From: Caballeronia jiangsuensis
Lineage (GTDB): Bacteria; Pseudomonadota; Gammaproteobacteria; Burkholderiales; Burkholderiaceae
Reading direction: 5' to 3'
Assembly: GCA_000648925.1 (NCBI GenBank)
Contig: JFHF01000011.1
Coordinates: 110,720 to 174,719 of the forward strand
DNA length: 64,000 nucleotides
Shown piece after piece: positions 56,729 to 64,000 of the stretch. The position numbers and the translations under genes are program-made. Under the pieces are notes generated by a model. That model was given only the letters and a program-made list of their open reading frames with translations. It ran no database searches and had not been told where the DNA came from. Each line of letters opens with the position of its first letter. Within the stretch, counting starts at the first letter, position 1.

Positions 56729-56759
56729 TCTACACCTTCCCATCATGGCAAGGTATACG
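56729..56759 (+). promoter_or_regulatory. CueR-type promoter of copZ
   Basis: TCTACA (-35, 56729-56734), a 19-bp spacer, TATACG (-10, 56754-56759). The over-long spacer is typical of MerR-family targets. The imperfect dyad ACCTTCCC / GGCAAGGT (56734-56754) fills the spacer and matches the CueR operator consensus closely. Confidence 0.85.
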
Positions 56760-56796
56760 ATGACGCTGATCCGCGCTTTTTAAAGAGGAAACCGCA

Positions 56797-57003
56797 ATGA
56801 CCGAATTCGAAGTTCAGGGCATGAGTTGCCAGCACTGCGTCGCGGCCGTGACGCGCTCGATCCAGGAAATCGACCCGCAGGCGCAGGTTCGCGTCGATCT
56901 GGAACGCGGCACCGTCGCCGTCGAGTCCGGGAAATCGAGCGACGCGCTGAAGGAAGCCATCGACGAGGCAGGCTACACGGTCGTCGGCGTCGCGTCGGCA
57001 TGA
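56797..57003 (+). CDS. copZ: Copper chaperone (CopZ-like HMA domain)
   Basis: A 68-residue single HMA domain. The Cu(I) ligands C11 and C14 lie in GMSCQHC, and the ferredoxin-like fold is complete (VRVDLERGTVAVESG, ALKEAIDEAGYTVVG). AGAGGAA precedes the ATG. It binds cytosolic Cu+. No copper-exporting ATPase is encoded in the window. Its stop overlaps the start of the next gene as ATGA, implying translational coupling to an RmlD-like reductase. Confidence 0.93.
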   Translation: MTEFEVQGMSCQHCVAAVTRSIQEIDPQAQVRVDLERGTVAVESGKSSDALKEAIDEAGYTVVGVASA

Positions 57004-57938
57004 AGGGGAGCGAAGGGTTCACCGTCGCGCTCATCGGCGCGTCGGGATTGCTGGGCCGCGCCATCGCGGGTGAACTGGCGAGCGCGCCCGGCGCGAAAGA
57101 ATGGCGCATCGTGCGCACGGCCCACAGCCGCGCCGACGCACGGAACGCGAAACTCGATCTGCTCGACCGGGACGCGGTGTCCGCCTTCTTTCGGGAGTTC
57201 GCGCCCGATGCGATCGTGGTCGCGGCGGCGGAGCGGCGTCCGGACGTCTGCGAAAACGATCCGGCGCTCGCTCGCGCACTGAACGTCGATGCGCTGAGCG
57301 TGATCGCAAACGAAGCGCGTTCGCTCGGCGCATGGATCCTGTCGATTTCGACGGATTACGTGTTCGACGGCACCGCCCCGCCCTATTTTCCCGACGATGC
57401 GCCCGCGCCGCTCAACGCCTACGGGCAAAGCAAGCTGGACGGCGAACGCGCGTTGCTCGAGAGTGACCCGGCGTCCTGCGTGCTGCGCTTGCCGCTGCTT
57501 TATGGGCCGTTCACGGACTGGAACGAATCGGCGGTGACGAGCCTCACGCCTGCAATCGTGAAATCAGCCGATGCGGCGAGCCCGCCCGCGTCGATGGACG
57601 CCTGGGCGACGCGCTATCCGACGTTCACGCCCGATGTCGCCGTGGTGATCCGCGAGATGCTCGAACATCATGCGAAAGGCGCGACGATCTCCGGCATCAC
57701 GCAATGGTCCGGCGACGAACCGATGACGAAGTTCGACATCGCCCAACGCATCGCGCGAGCGCTGAAAGTTAACGCGAAGCTCGTCGCGCAGCACAAGCCG
57801 ACGGACGCGACGCCGCGTCCGCGCGACTGTCATCTCGATTCCGGACGGCTGGAAGCGCTGGGCATCGGCCGGCACACGCCGTTCGACAGCGCGATAGCCG
57901 GGCTGCTCGCCAGATATCCGGACTTCCCGGATCAGTGA
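57000..57938 (+). CDS. RmlD-like SDR-family NAD(P)-dependent reductase
   Basis: A 312-residue extended short-chain dehydrogenase of the RmlD/MAT2B branch. The nucleotide-binding GASGLLGRA is at residues 13-21, ISTDYVFDG and the YGQSK catalytic Tyr-Lys follow, and the mid part (SCVLRLPLLYGP) fits. RmlD reduces dTDP-4-dehydrorhamnose; no rmlA, B or C is adjacent, so a rhamnose role is unproven and MAT2B-like regulation is an alternative. It is co-transcribed with and coupled to copZ. Its end overlaps the dnaE2 end by 7 bp, tail to tail. Confidence 0.82.
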   Translation: MKGSEGFTVALIGASGLLGRAIAGELASAPGAKEWRIVRTAHSRADARNAKLDLLDRDAVSAFFREFAPDAIVVAAAERRPDVCENDPALARALNVDALSVIANEARSLGAWILSISTDYVFDGTAPPYFPDDAPAPLNAYGQSKLDGERALLESDPASCVLRLPLLYGPFTDWNESAVTSLTPAIVKSADAASPPASMDAWATRYPTFTPDVAVVIREMLEHHAKGATISGITQWSGDEPMTKFDIAQRIARALKVNAKLVAQHKPTDATPRPRDCHLDSGRLEALGIGRHTPFDSAIAGLLARYPDFPDQ

Positions 57939-60900
57939 AAATCGCGGCTCGGCGCAGCGAGCCGGCCGAGCAGCGCGCTATGGTCTTCGAGCCGTTGCGC
58001 CACCAGATGACGCACCTCGCCCTCCATCTGCCAGACGCCGTGCACGCCGAGCAGCGACGCGCCGAGCAGCACTTTGCGCTGCTTCTCGACGAGGCCCGGC
58101 CAGACGATCACGTTGATCGCACCGGTTTCGTCCTCGATCGATACGAAGATCGTGCCGTTTGCCGTGCCCGGCCTTTGCCGCACCGTCACGATGCCGCACG
58201 CGCGCACGAAGCGTCCGTTTCTGATGTCCGCGAGTTCGGCGGCGGTTTTGAAACGCAGGCGTGAAAGCTTGTCACGCAAGAGCGCGAGAGGATGACGATT
58301 GAGCGTGAGTCCGAGGCTCGCGTAATCGTCGACGATTTCGCGGCCTTCCGATGCTTCCGGCAGCAGGAGCGGCGCCTCGCTCATCGGCGCATCGCGCAGC
58401 AATTCCGGCGCGCGCTGTTGCGCAGTGACCGCCCACCACGCCTGACGTCGATGCCCCGCGATGCTCGCCAGCGCATTGCCCGCCGCGAGCGCTTCGAGTT
58501 CGCGTCGTGACAGGGCGGCACGACGCGTGAGATCGTCGACATCGACGAATGGCGCTTGCGCGCGCGCTGCCATGATCCGCTCGGCCGCCGCCTGCGGAAG
58601 ACCCTTGATCAGTTGCAGGCCGATCCGCACGCCCGGCCCTTTCGCCCCGTATTGCCGTCCATCCAGCTCGACGCGCTTTCTGAGTCTGCGCGCCGCGCGC
58701 TGCACGGTCTTCCGAAACACGCGATCCGACGCGGCCGCGCCATAGAACTGCTGGCGCCGCCGCTCCTTGCCGGCATCGAACACGACCCGCTCGCCAACGC
58801 CGGACCGCGCTTCCAGCACCGACTCCCAATCGCTCAGGGAAACATCGGGCGCGAACACCGGCACGCCGTGACGCCGCGCATCCTGCACGAGCTGCGACGG
58901 CGAATAGAAACCGAGCGGCTGGCTGTTCAGCAAACCGGCCAGAAACGCCGCGGGCTCGTAACGCTTGATCCACGCGCTGATATAAACGAGCAGCGCGAAG
59001 CTCGCCGAATGACTTTCCGGAAAGCCGTATTCGCCGAACCCCTCGATCTGCTTGCACACGCGCGCGGCGAAATCGTGCTCGTAGCCGCGCGCAAGCATCT
59101 TCTTCATCAGATCGGCCTGATATTTCTCCAGATGACTGCCACGGCGCCACGCGGCCATCGCGCGGCGCAACTGATCGGCCTGCTCCGCCGTGTAGCCCGC
59201 TGCGACCATCGCGAGCTTCATCACCTGCTCCTGAAAGATCGGCACGCCGAGCGTGCGGCCGAGCACCGGCCGCAGTTCCTCTTTCGGATATTCCTCGTCC
59301 TCCAGCCCCTGTTTGCGGCGCAGATACGGATGCACCATGCCGCCCTGAATCGGGCCGGGCCGCACGATCGCCACTTCGATGACGAGGTCGTAGTACTTCT
59401 GCGGCCTCAGGCGCGGCAGCATGCTTTGCTGCGCGCGCGATTCGATCTGAAACACGCCGATGGTGTCCGCGCGGCAGCACATCTCGTAGACGGCCTTGTC
59501 CTCGCGGCGAATATGCGAGACCCCGAAACCCGGCACGCCGCGCCGCAACGCGACGAATTCGAGGGCGCGCCGGATCGCCGACAGCATGCCGAGCGCGAGC
59601 ACGTCCACTTTCAGGAGCTTCAGCTGATCGATGTCGTCCTTGTCCCACTGAATCACGCAGCGGTCTTTCATCGCGGCGTTTTCGATCGGTACGAGCCGCG
59701 ACAAACGTTCCCGCGCGATCACGAAACCGCCGACGTGCTGCGACAGATGCCGCGGAAAGCCACGCAACTCGCGCGTCAACCGGATGAGATGCTTCGTGAC
59801 GTGCGAATCGTCGCTGAAGCCCGCTTCCCTGAGATAGCCCGCCACCGCCGACGGTCCGTCCCACCATTGTTGCGACTTGCCGATGCGCTCGATTAGCGAC
59901 GCATCGAGCCCGAGCGCCTTGCCGACGTCCTTCAGCGCGCTGCGCGTGTGATACGTGATGAGCGACGCCGCCAGCGACGCGCGATGCCGCCCGTACTTCC
60001 GATAGATGTACTGGATGACTTCCTCGCGCCGCTGATGCTCGAAATCGACGTCGATATCGGGCGGCTCGTTGCGCGCCTGAGAAATGAAGCGCTCGATCAG
60101 CAAGCCCATCCGGACCGGATCGAGCTCAGTGATGAACAGGCAATAACAGACGATCGAATTGGCCGCCGAGCCGCGTCCCTGACACAGAATATTCTGGCTA
60201 CGCGCGAACGAAACGATGTCATACACCGTCAGGAAGTACTTCTCGTATTCCAGCCTGGCGATGAGCGCCAGCTCTTTTTCGATAAGACCGATCGTCTCGG
60301 CATCCATGCCGTTCGGCCAGCGTTGCAGCGCACCCGCGATCACCCGTTTGCGCAGATAGCTCGCGGGCGACTCGCCGGGCGGCACCAGTTCCTCGGGATA
60401 TTCGTACTTGAGCTCGTCGAGGGAAAAGGTGCAACAGGCGGCCACCTTCAGCGTTTGCCTGATCGCCTCCTTTGGATACAGCGCGCCGATGCGCAGCCGC
60501 GTGCGCAGATGCCGCTCCGCGTTCGCTTCGAGCGCGTAGCCGCATTCGGCGAGCGGCCGGTTCAGGCGAATCGCGGTGAGCGTGTCCTGCAAAGGCTTGC
60601 GCGAGCGCGCGTGCATCAGCGCGCCGCTCGCCGCGACGAGCGGCAATCCGCTCGCTTCGGCGATCACGCGACACGAAGCAAGCCGCTCGTCGTCGCTGCC
60701 GTCCTGCCAGAGCTCCAGCGCGAGCCACGCACGGCCCGCGGCAAAACTGGCCAGCCAGTGCGCGCAATCGAGCGTATCGGCGAGCGTCGCCGATCTCTGC
60801 GGCACGAGAATCAGGATGCAATCGGGCAAGTGCTTCAGATGCGCGATATCGCCGCGCAGATCGGCCGCGTTGGATGACGCGGCCGGATCCGTGAAGTCCT

Positions 60901-61402
60901 CCGGACCTATCTTGTAGCTGCCCTTGGGCGAACGAGCGCGCGCTTGCGAAATCAGCTCCGACAGATTGCCGTAGCCCGCCCGATTCGTCGCGAGCGCGAT
61001 GAGCGTGCAGAACGGCGCGCCGTCGGCATCGGTAAGATGCAATTCGCTGCCGATGATCAGCTTCAGATCCTGCTTCTTCGGCGGCGGCTCGCCGGCAAGC
61101 TGCGCGGCTTCGGCATCGGCGCGCGCCTTCGCTTCGATGTCCTTGATCGCGGCATGCGCACGCACGACGCCCGCGAGCGAGCATTCGTCCGTGATCGCGA
61201 GCGCGGTGTAGCCGTGCTCGAGCGCTGCCGCAGCCAGCTCCTGCGGATGCGATGCGCCGCGCAGAAACGAGAAGTTGCTCAGGCAATGCAGTTCGGCATA
61301 GCCGGGCAACAGCGCCGAGGCCGACATTGCGCCGGGAAATGCGGCCTTGTCGTCGCCTTCGTCGCCCTCGCCCAGGCCGATGATGTCGCTCAAATCGTCC
61401 AT
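57932..61402 (-). CDS. dnaE2: Error-prone DNA polymerase DnaE2 (ImuC)
   Basis: A 1156-residue C-family polymerase. The PHP domain begins at YAELHCLSNFSFLRGASHP, the catalytic aspartates lie in PPDIDVDFEH, and the fingers, helix-hairpin-helix (PFVDVDDLTRRAALS) and OB-fold (VRACGIVTVRQRPGTANG) domains follow. It carries out mutagenic lesion bypass with ImuA and ImuB. The ATG at 61402 lies 7 bp after the imuB stop with CGGATGA upstream; a later ATG (61327) is possible. It is the last gene of the LexA-controlled cassette. Confidence 0.95.
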   Translation of the reverse strand: MDDLSDIIGLGEGDEGDDKAAFPGAMSASALLPGYAELHCLSNFSFLRGASHPQELAAAALEHGYTALAITDECSLAGVVRAHAAIKDIEAKARADAEAAQLAGEPPPKKQDLKLIIGSELHLTDADGAPFCTLIALATNRAGYGNLSELISQARARSPKGSYKIGPEDFTDPAASSNAADLRGDIAHLKHLPDCILILVPQRSATLADTLDCAHWLASFAAGRAWLALELWQDGSDDERLASCRVIAEASGLPLVAASGALMHARSRKPLQDTLTAIRLNRPLAECGYALEANAERHLRTRLRIGALYPKEAIRQTLKVAACCTFSLDELKYEYPEELVPPGESPASYLRKRVIAGALQRWPNGMDAETIGLIEKELALIARLEYEKYFLTVYDIVSFARSQNILCQGRGSAANSIVCYCLFITELDPVRMGLLIERFISQARNEPPDIDVDFEHQRREEVIQYIYRKYGRHRASLAASLITYHTRSALKDVGKALGLDASLIERIGKSQQWWDGPSAVAGYLREAGFSDDSHVTKHLIRLTRELRGFPRHLSQHVGGFVIARERLSRLVPIENAAMKDRCVIQWDKDDIDQLKLLKVDVLALGMLSAIRRALEFVALRRGVPGFGVSHIRREDKAVYEMCCRADTIGVFQIESRAQQSMLPRLRPQKYYDLVIEVAIVRPGPIQGGMVHPYLRRKQGLEDEEYPKEELRPVLGRTLGVPIFQEQVMKLAMVAAGYTAEQADQLRRAMAAWRRGSHLEKYQADLMKKMLARGYEHDFAARVCKQIEGFGEYGFPESHSASFALLVYISAWIKRYEPAAFLAGLLNSQPLGFYSPSQLVQDARRHGVPVFAPDVSLSDWESVLEARSGVGERVVFDAGKERRRQQFYGAAASDRVFRKTVQRAARRLRKRVELDGRQYGAKGPGVRIGLQLIKGLPQAAAERIMAARAQAPFVDVDDLTRRAALSRRELEALAAGNALASIAGHRRQAWWAVTAQQRAPELLRDAPMSEAPLLLPEASEGREIVDDYASLGLTLNRHPLALLRDKLSRLRFKTAAELADIRNGRFVRACGIVTVRQRPGTANGTIFVSIEDETGAINVIVWPGLVEKQRKVLLGASLLGVHGVWQMEGEVRHLVAQRLEDHSALLGRLAAPSRDFH

Positions 61403-61409
61403 GTCGGCA

Positions 61410-63056
61410 TCATCCGAAAAAACCGTGCAGAAACCAGTCGCCGGTGAGACGTTCGCGATACAGCCAGAACATGCGGCCGCGATCGTCAGCGGCGACGTAG
61501 TAATCGCGCTGGACGCCATTGCCGTCCCACCATCCCGCCTCGATACGCTCGGTCCGGCTGATCAGCTTCAGCGGGCGTCGATAGAACGGCCGCTCGTTGC
61601 GCAAGATCAGCTTCTGCGGCGTTTCGAGTATCCACGACGGACGGGGCTGCGAAGGAACGACCACATCGGGAAGCTCGAGCGGCCCGTCGGATTCGGTTTG
61701 CGCTTCGGATTCCGCTTCAGTCGGCGTATCGGCTTTTACCACCGCTTGCGTCTTCGCCGATTTCTTCCCGCGCTTCGGCTTCGTTTCGCCTGCGGGCTTA
61801 TAAGCTTCGACCGTCATCGCCGCTTCGGGCCGGTGATCATCTCGCGCGACCAGTTGCACGACGCTCTCCGCGCCGAGCCGCGCGCTCAGGCGTTCGAGCA
61901 GTTGCGCCATCGATTCGCTGTCGGAACCGGGCATCGGAAACAGGGTCTCGGCCGGCGGCGCATGCTCGCTGACCTTGTCGGCGAGAAGCTTCATCTCGAT
62001 GACGGGCGCTGCGAGCGTCGTCTGATTCAGCTTCTCGCGCAGCAGCCAGAGAATGTGATCGGCTTCGCGTGTCGGTACCGCCCACGCCACCTTGAACGTC
62101 GACGTTTTCGGCGCGTGACGGGTCGCCAGCTCGTGTTCGAGCAACAGCGAAAATTCGCTGACTGCCGCATGGTGCGCGCTCAGCCAGCCGGCGAGTTGCA
62201 GCACGAGCCGGCGGGCGGCGAACAGCAGCGCCTCGGCACTTTCCACGCGCGCCTGCAATTCGAGCCGAGCCTCGAACGACGCCGGCGCACAAAACGCCTC
62301 GCGCGGATCGGGCGCCTGGCCGTACGCTTGTGCGAGCCATTGCAGAACGCCTTGACCGAACCGTCGCGCGACGCCCTTGCGTGGCAGCCGACGCAAATCG
62401 GCGAGCGTTGCGCAGCCGATCTGCTCAAACACGTTGCCATGCGAATGCGCCGATGGGATGAGCGATACGGGCAACGCATCGAGCACATGGACGAGCGTCA
62501 TCTCTTTCACGATGCGCACGCGCCGCGCGACACGACGCGTGCGCGCGTGAGCCAGCAGCCATGCGCCCCACGCTGTCGGCGCGCAGCCCATACGCGAAGT
62601 GAAGCCGCATCCTTTCACCGTCGATGTCACCTTGGACAGCAACGCGCGCAAACCGCCGAAAAGCCGCATGCTCCCGCCGACTTCGAGCAGCACCGTGTTC
62701 GCATGGGCCAGCACGACTTTGGGCGTAAATGCGAGCAACGCCAGCGCAACGGCTTCGAGCGCGTTCTGCTCCTCGCGAATATCGACGGCGAGCAGCGTCA
62801 GTTGCGGCGCGAGCGCGAACGCATGCGAGCGCGTGCTGCCGGGCCGCACGCCGAGCCGAAACGCGACGAGATCGGGCATCAGGATGCGCGCGTGATCGGC
62901 GAGCGCGAAGCATGGCTGATCGATATCGCTGGCGCATACGTCATTTGGCGTCGATGTTGCTCCAGGCGAGATCGAATTCCCCGATGCCGAGGGCATCGAG
63001 GGCGGCCTGACTGCTTCGAGCGATAAAAGCGGCAATGTCACCGCTATCCACAACAT
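61410..63056 (-). CDS. imuB: ImuB, catalytically inactive Y-family polymerase-like protein
   Basis: A 548-residue protein resembling DNA polymerase IV/V. The start MLWIAVTLPLLSLEAV lacks the catalytic aspartate that Y-family enzymes have in this strand (usually D-M-D), which is the rule for ImuB. The finger, little-finger and C-terminal regions follow, with LRRLPRKGVARRFG as the helix-hairpin-helix. ImuB is the hub that binds ImuA, DnaE2 and the beta clamp. GAGAGGT precedes the ATG at 63056. It overlaps imuA by 116 bp in a different frame. Confidence 0.92.
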   Translation of the reverse strand: MLWIAVTLPLLSLEAVRPPSMPSASGNSISPGATSTPNDVCASDIDQPCFALADHARILMPDLVAFRLGVRPGSTRSHAFALAPQLTLLAVDIREEQNALEAVALALLAFTPKVVLAHANTVLLEVGGSMRLFGGLRALLSKVTSTVKGCGFTSRMGCAPTAWGAWLLAHARTRRVARRVRIVKEMTLVHVLDALPVSLIPSAHSHGNVFEQIGCATLADLRRLPRKGVARRFGQGVLQWLAQAYGQAPDPREAFCAPASFEARLELQARVESAEALLFAARRLVLQLAGWLSAHHAAVSEFSLLLEHELATRHAPKTSTFKVAWAVPTREADHILWLLREKLNQTTLAAPVIEMKLLADKVSEHAPPAETLFPMPGSDSESMAQLLERLSARLGAESVVQLVARDDHRPEAAMTVEAYKPAGETKPKRGKKSAKTQAVVKADTPTEAESEAQTESDGPLELPDVVVPSQPRPSWILETPQKLILRNERPFYRRPLKLISRTERIEAGWWDGNGVQRDYYVAADDRGRMFWLYRERLTGDWFLHGFFG

Positions 63057-63804
63057 GTTTGACCTCTCGTGCTTTCCTTGCCTGATGCGCACGACGAATA
63101 TGTTCGGGCAGAGCAGGCATCTGCAGCGGCAAGCTCAACTGCAACGGCTTGCCCAGCAATGGACCACGCCGCTTGATGATGTCGACTTCGAGCATGACGG
63201 CTTGCATCCATTCGCGACGGTTCATCGTCGGTGCGCTGGCGGGAAGTATCGGTTTGCAGACCATGCGCAATGGCGCGGCGGATGATTGCCTCGCCGCTTT
63301 GAGCGGACGGAACAGGAACGCCAGCGACCGCGCTTCCTGAGCCGCCACCTGCAGCCTTCGCAGCGCTTCGGGGCGTACTTGAGGCAGCCAGATCAGCACG
63401 GCGCCGATGCCTTCCTGCTTCAGCGACTGTTCCGCAGCCCAGAGCACCTGATCTTCGGGCGCCTTGACCCAGACCAGTTTGTCGACCGCGATTTTCATTG
63501 CCCGAAACGCAGCCAGATTGGGCTTCCACGGCGGCGCGATAAAGATGACGGAGCGGGCCTTGCTTACTGTCAGTTCTCGAAGCATGTGCGCGAGCAATCT
63601 GATTTCGCCCACGCCGCTCTCTTCGATCAGCAATTCGGTGACCGTGCCGGGCATCCAGCCTGCGCCGGGCAAGGCCAGGTCAAGCGTCCGAAATCCGCTC
63701 GAGATGATGTTCGAGTCGGGATCGTTGATCGGACTGCCCTGCCAGATCTGACGCTGCAGATGCGAGGTCAGCCCGATGTCGAGCAATGAAAGTGCTGCAC
63801 CCAT
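62941..63804 (-). CDS. imuA: ImuA, RecA-like mutagenesis protein
   Basis: A 287-residue RecA/SulA-like protein. IISSGFRTLDLALPGAGW and GTVTELLIEESGVGEIRLL correspond to the RecA-like core, in which the Walker A motif is degenerate, as in other ImuA proteins. It is required with ImuB and DnaE2 for damage-induced mutagenesis. It is the first gene of the cassette, with the LexA box 69 bp upstream. Its 3' 116 bp overlap imuB, an unusually long overlap. Confidence 0.9.
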   Translation of the reverse strand: MGAALSLLDIGLTSHLQRQIWQGSPINDPDSNIISSGFRTLDLALPGAGWMPGTVTELLIEESGVGEIRLLAHMLRELTVSKARSVIFIAPPWKPNLAAFRAMKIAVDKLVWVKAPEDQVLWAAEQSLKQEGIGAVLIWLPQVRPEALRRLQVAAQEARSLAFLFRPLKAARQSSAAPLRMVCKPILPASAPTMNRREWMQAVMLEVDIIKRRGPLLGKPLQLSLPLQMPALPEHIRRAHQARKAREVKHVVDSGDIAAFIARSSQAALDALGIGEFDLAWSNIDAK

Positions 63805-63872
63805 GAGTTTTCCCCGTCCAGCGCGAATGCAAGGGCCTGCTCATGGTTCGAGCACTCAGCGATCTTTGGTTT

Positions 63873-63892
63873 TACTGTATATTTATACAGTA
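63873..63892. promoter_or_regulatory. LexA (SOS) box of imuA-imuB-dnaE2
   Basis: A 20-bp site with perfect 9-nt arms TACTGTATA / TATACAGTA and a TT centre; it contains CTGT-N8-ACAG, the E. coli-type LexA consensus. It should make the cassette damage-inducible. Confidence 0.93.
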
Positions 63893-64000
63893 TTTTGAGG
63901 CGGGAGGGTAAACATCTGGCGATGCACGAGAGTGCGTTGCCGGAGCACAGAAGAGAGATTCGAGGAGGAATTGCTGGCGTTCGTGCAAATTCGCCGCACC
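63893..64000. other. Window end, no supported gene
   Basis: 108 bp after the LexA box. A plus-strand open frame starting at ATG 63922 runs off the window and a GAGGAGG before a TTG near 63983 is visible; neither can be assigned. Possibly the 5' end of a divergent gene also controlled by the LexA box. Confidence 0.25.

Overview
The window is a GC-rich beta-proteobacterial chromosome segment, most likely from Burkholderia sensu lato (Paraburkholderia or Caballeronia). This rests on recognisable protein families and gene order: an isc operon preceded by a low-molecular-weight phosphatase gene, odhA-odhB-lpdA, rimP-nusA-infB-rbfA-truB, gltX beside tRNA genes, a DUF3563 mini-protein, a patatin/3-hydroxybutyrate dehydrogenase pair and an imuA-imuB-dnaE2 cassette. 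No database search was possible, so species-level placement is inference. There are no rRNA genes, CRISPR arrays, prophages or complete insertion sequences.

Layout. 1-3.8 kb: 3' part of an acyl-CoA ligase gene, a DUF1571 protein, a small winged-helix-like protein, SurE and a DUF2147 secreted protein. 3.9-5.5 kb: an orphan DUF4096 transposase-like gene and zapE. 5.6-13.5 kb: the 2-oxoglutarate dehydrogenase operon (sucA, sucB, lpdA) and typA. 13.8-18.8 kb: a MarR-controlled EmrAB-type tripartite drug efflux operon. 18.9-28.7 kb: the translation/transcription operon rimP-nusA-infB-rbfA-truB, with rluB and scpB upstream. 29-36.6 kb: a looser accessory stretch with an aminotransferase, LysR and AraC regulators, a second orphan DUF4096 gene followed by an array of hairpins, small secreted proteins, a DUF218 membrane protein, a gamma-glutamylcyclotransferase and a GNAT acetyltransferase. 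36.7-39.1 kb: five tRNA genes (Ala-GGC and a tandemly duplicated Glu-Asp pair) next to gltX. 39.3-45 kb: a patatin lipoprotein and a three-gene molybdenum hydroxylase (large subunit, 2Fe-2S subunit, tri-haem cytochrome c). 45.2-51.7 kb: iscR-S-U-A-hscB-hscA-fdx-iscX with a phosphatase gene upstream. 51.8-57.9 kb: a second patatin, bdhA, rlmJ, small secreted proteins, DUF305, DUF3563, and a CueR-like regulator divergent from a copper chaperone coupled to an RmlD-like reductase. 57.9-63.8 kb: the SOS mutagenesis cassette dnaE2-imuB-imuA behind a LexA box.

Several regulatory circuits can be read directly: paired IscR type-1 boxes before iscR, a LexA box before imuA, a CueR-type promoter with a 19-bp spacer before copZ, a perfect 12-bp inverted repeat between marR and the efflux genes, good sigma70 promoters for the tRNAs, marR and rimP, and a terminator-like hairpin inside the rimP-nusA leader. 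Most of the window is conserved core genome. The least explained parts are the two orphan DUF4096 genes, the hairpin array after the second one, and the copper chaperone/RmlD-like coupling.
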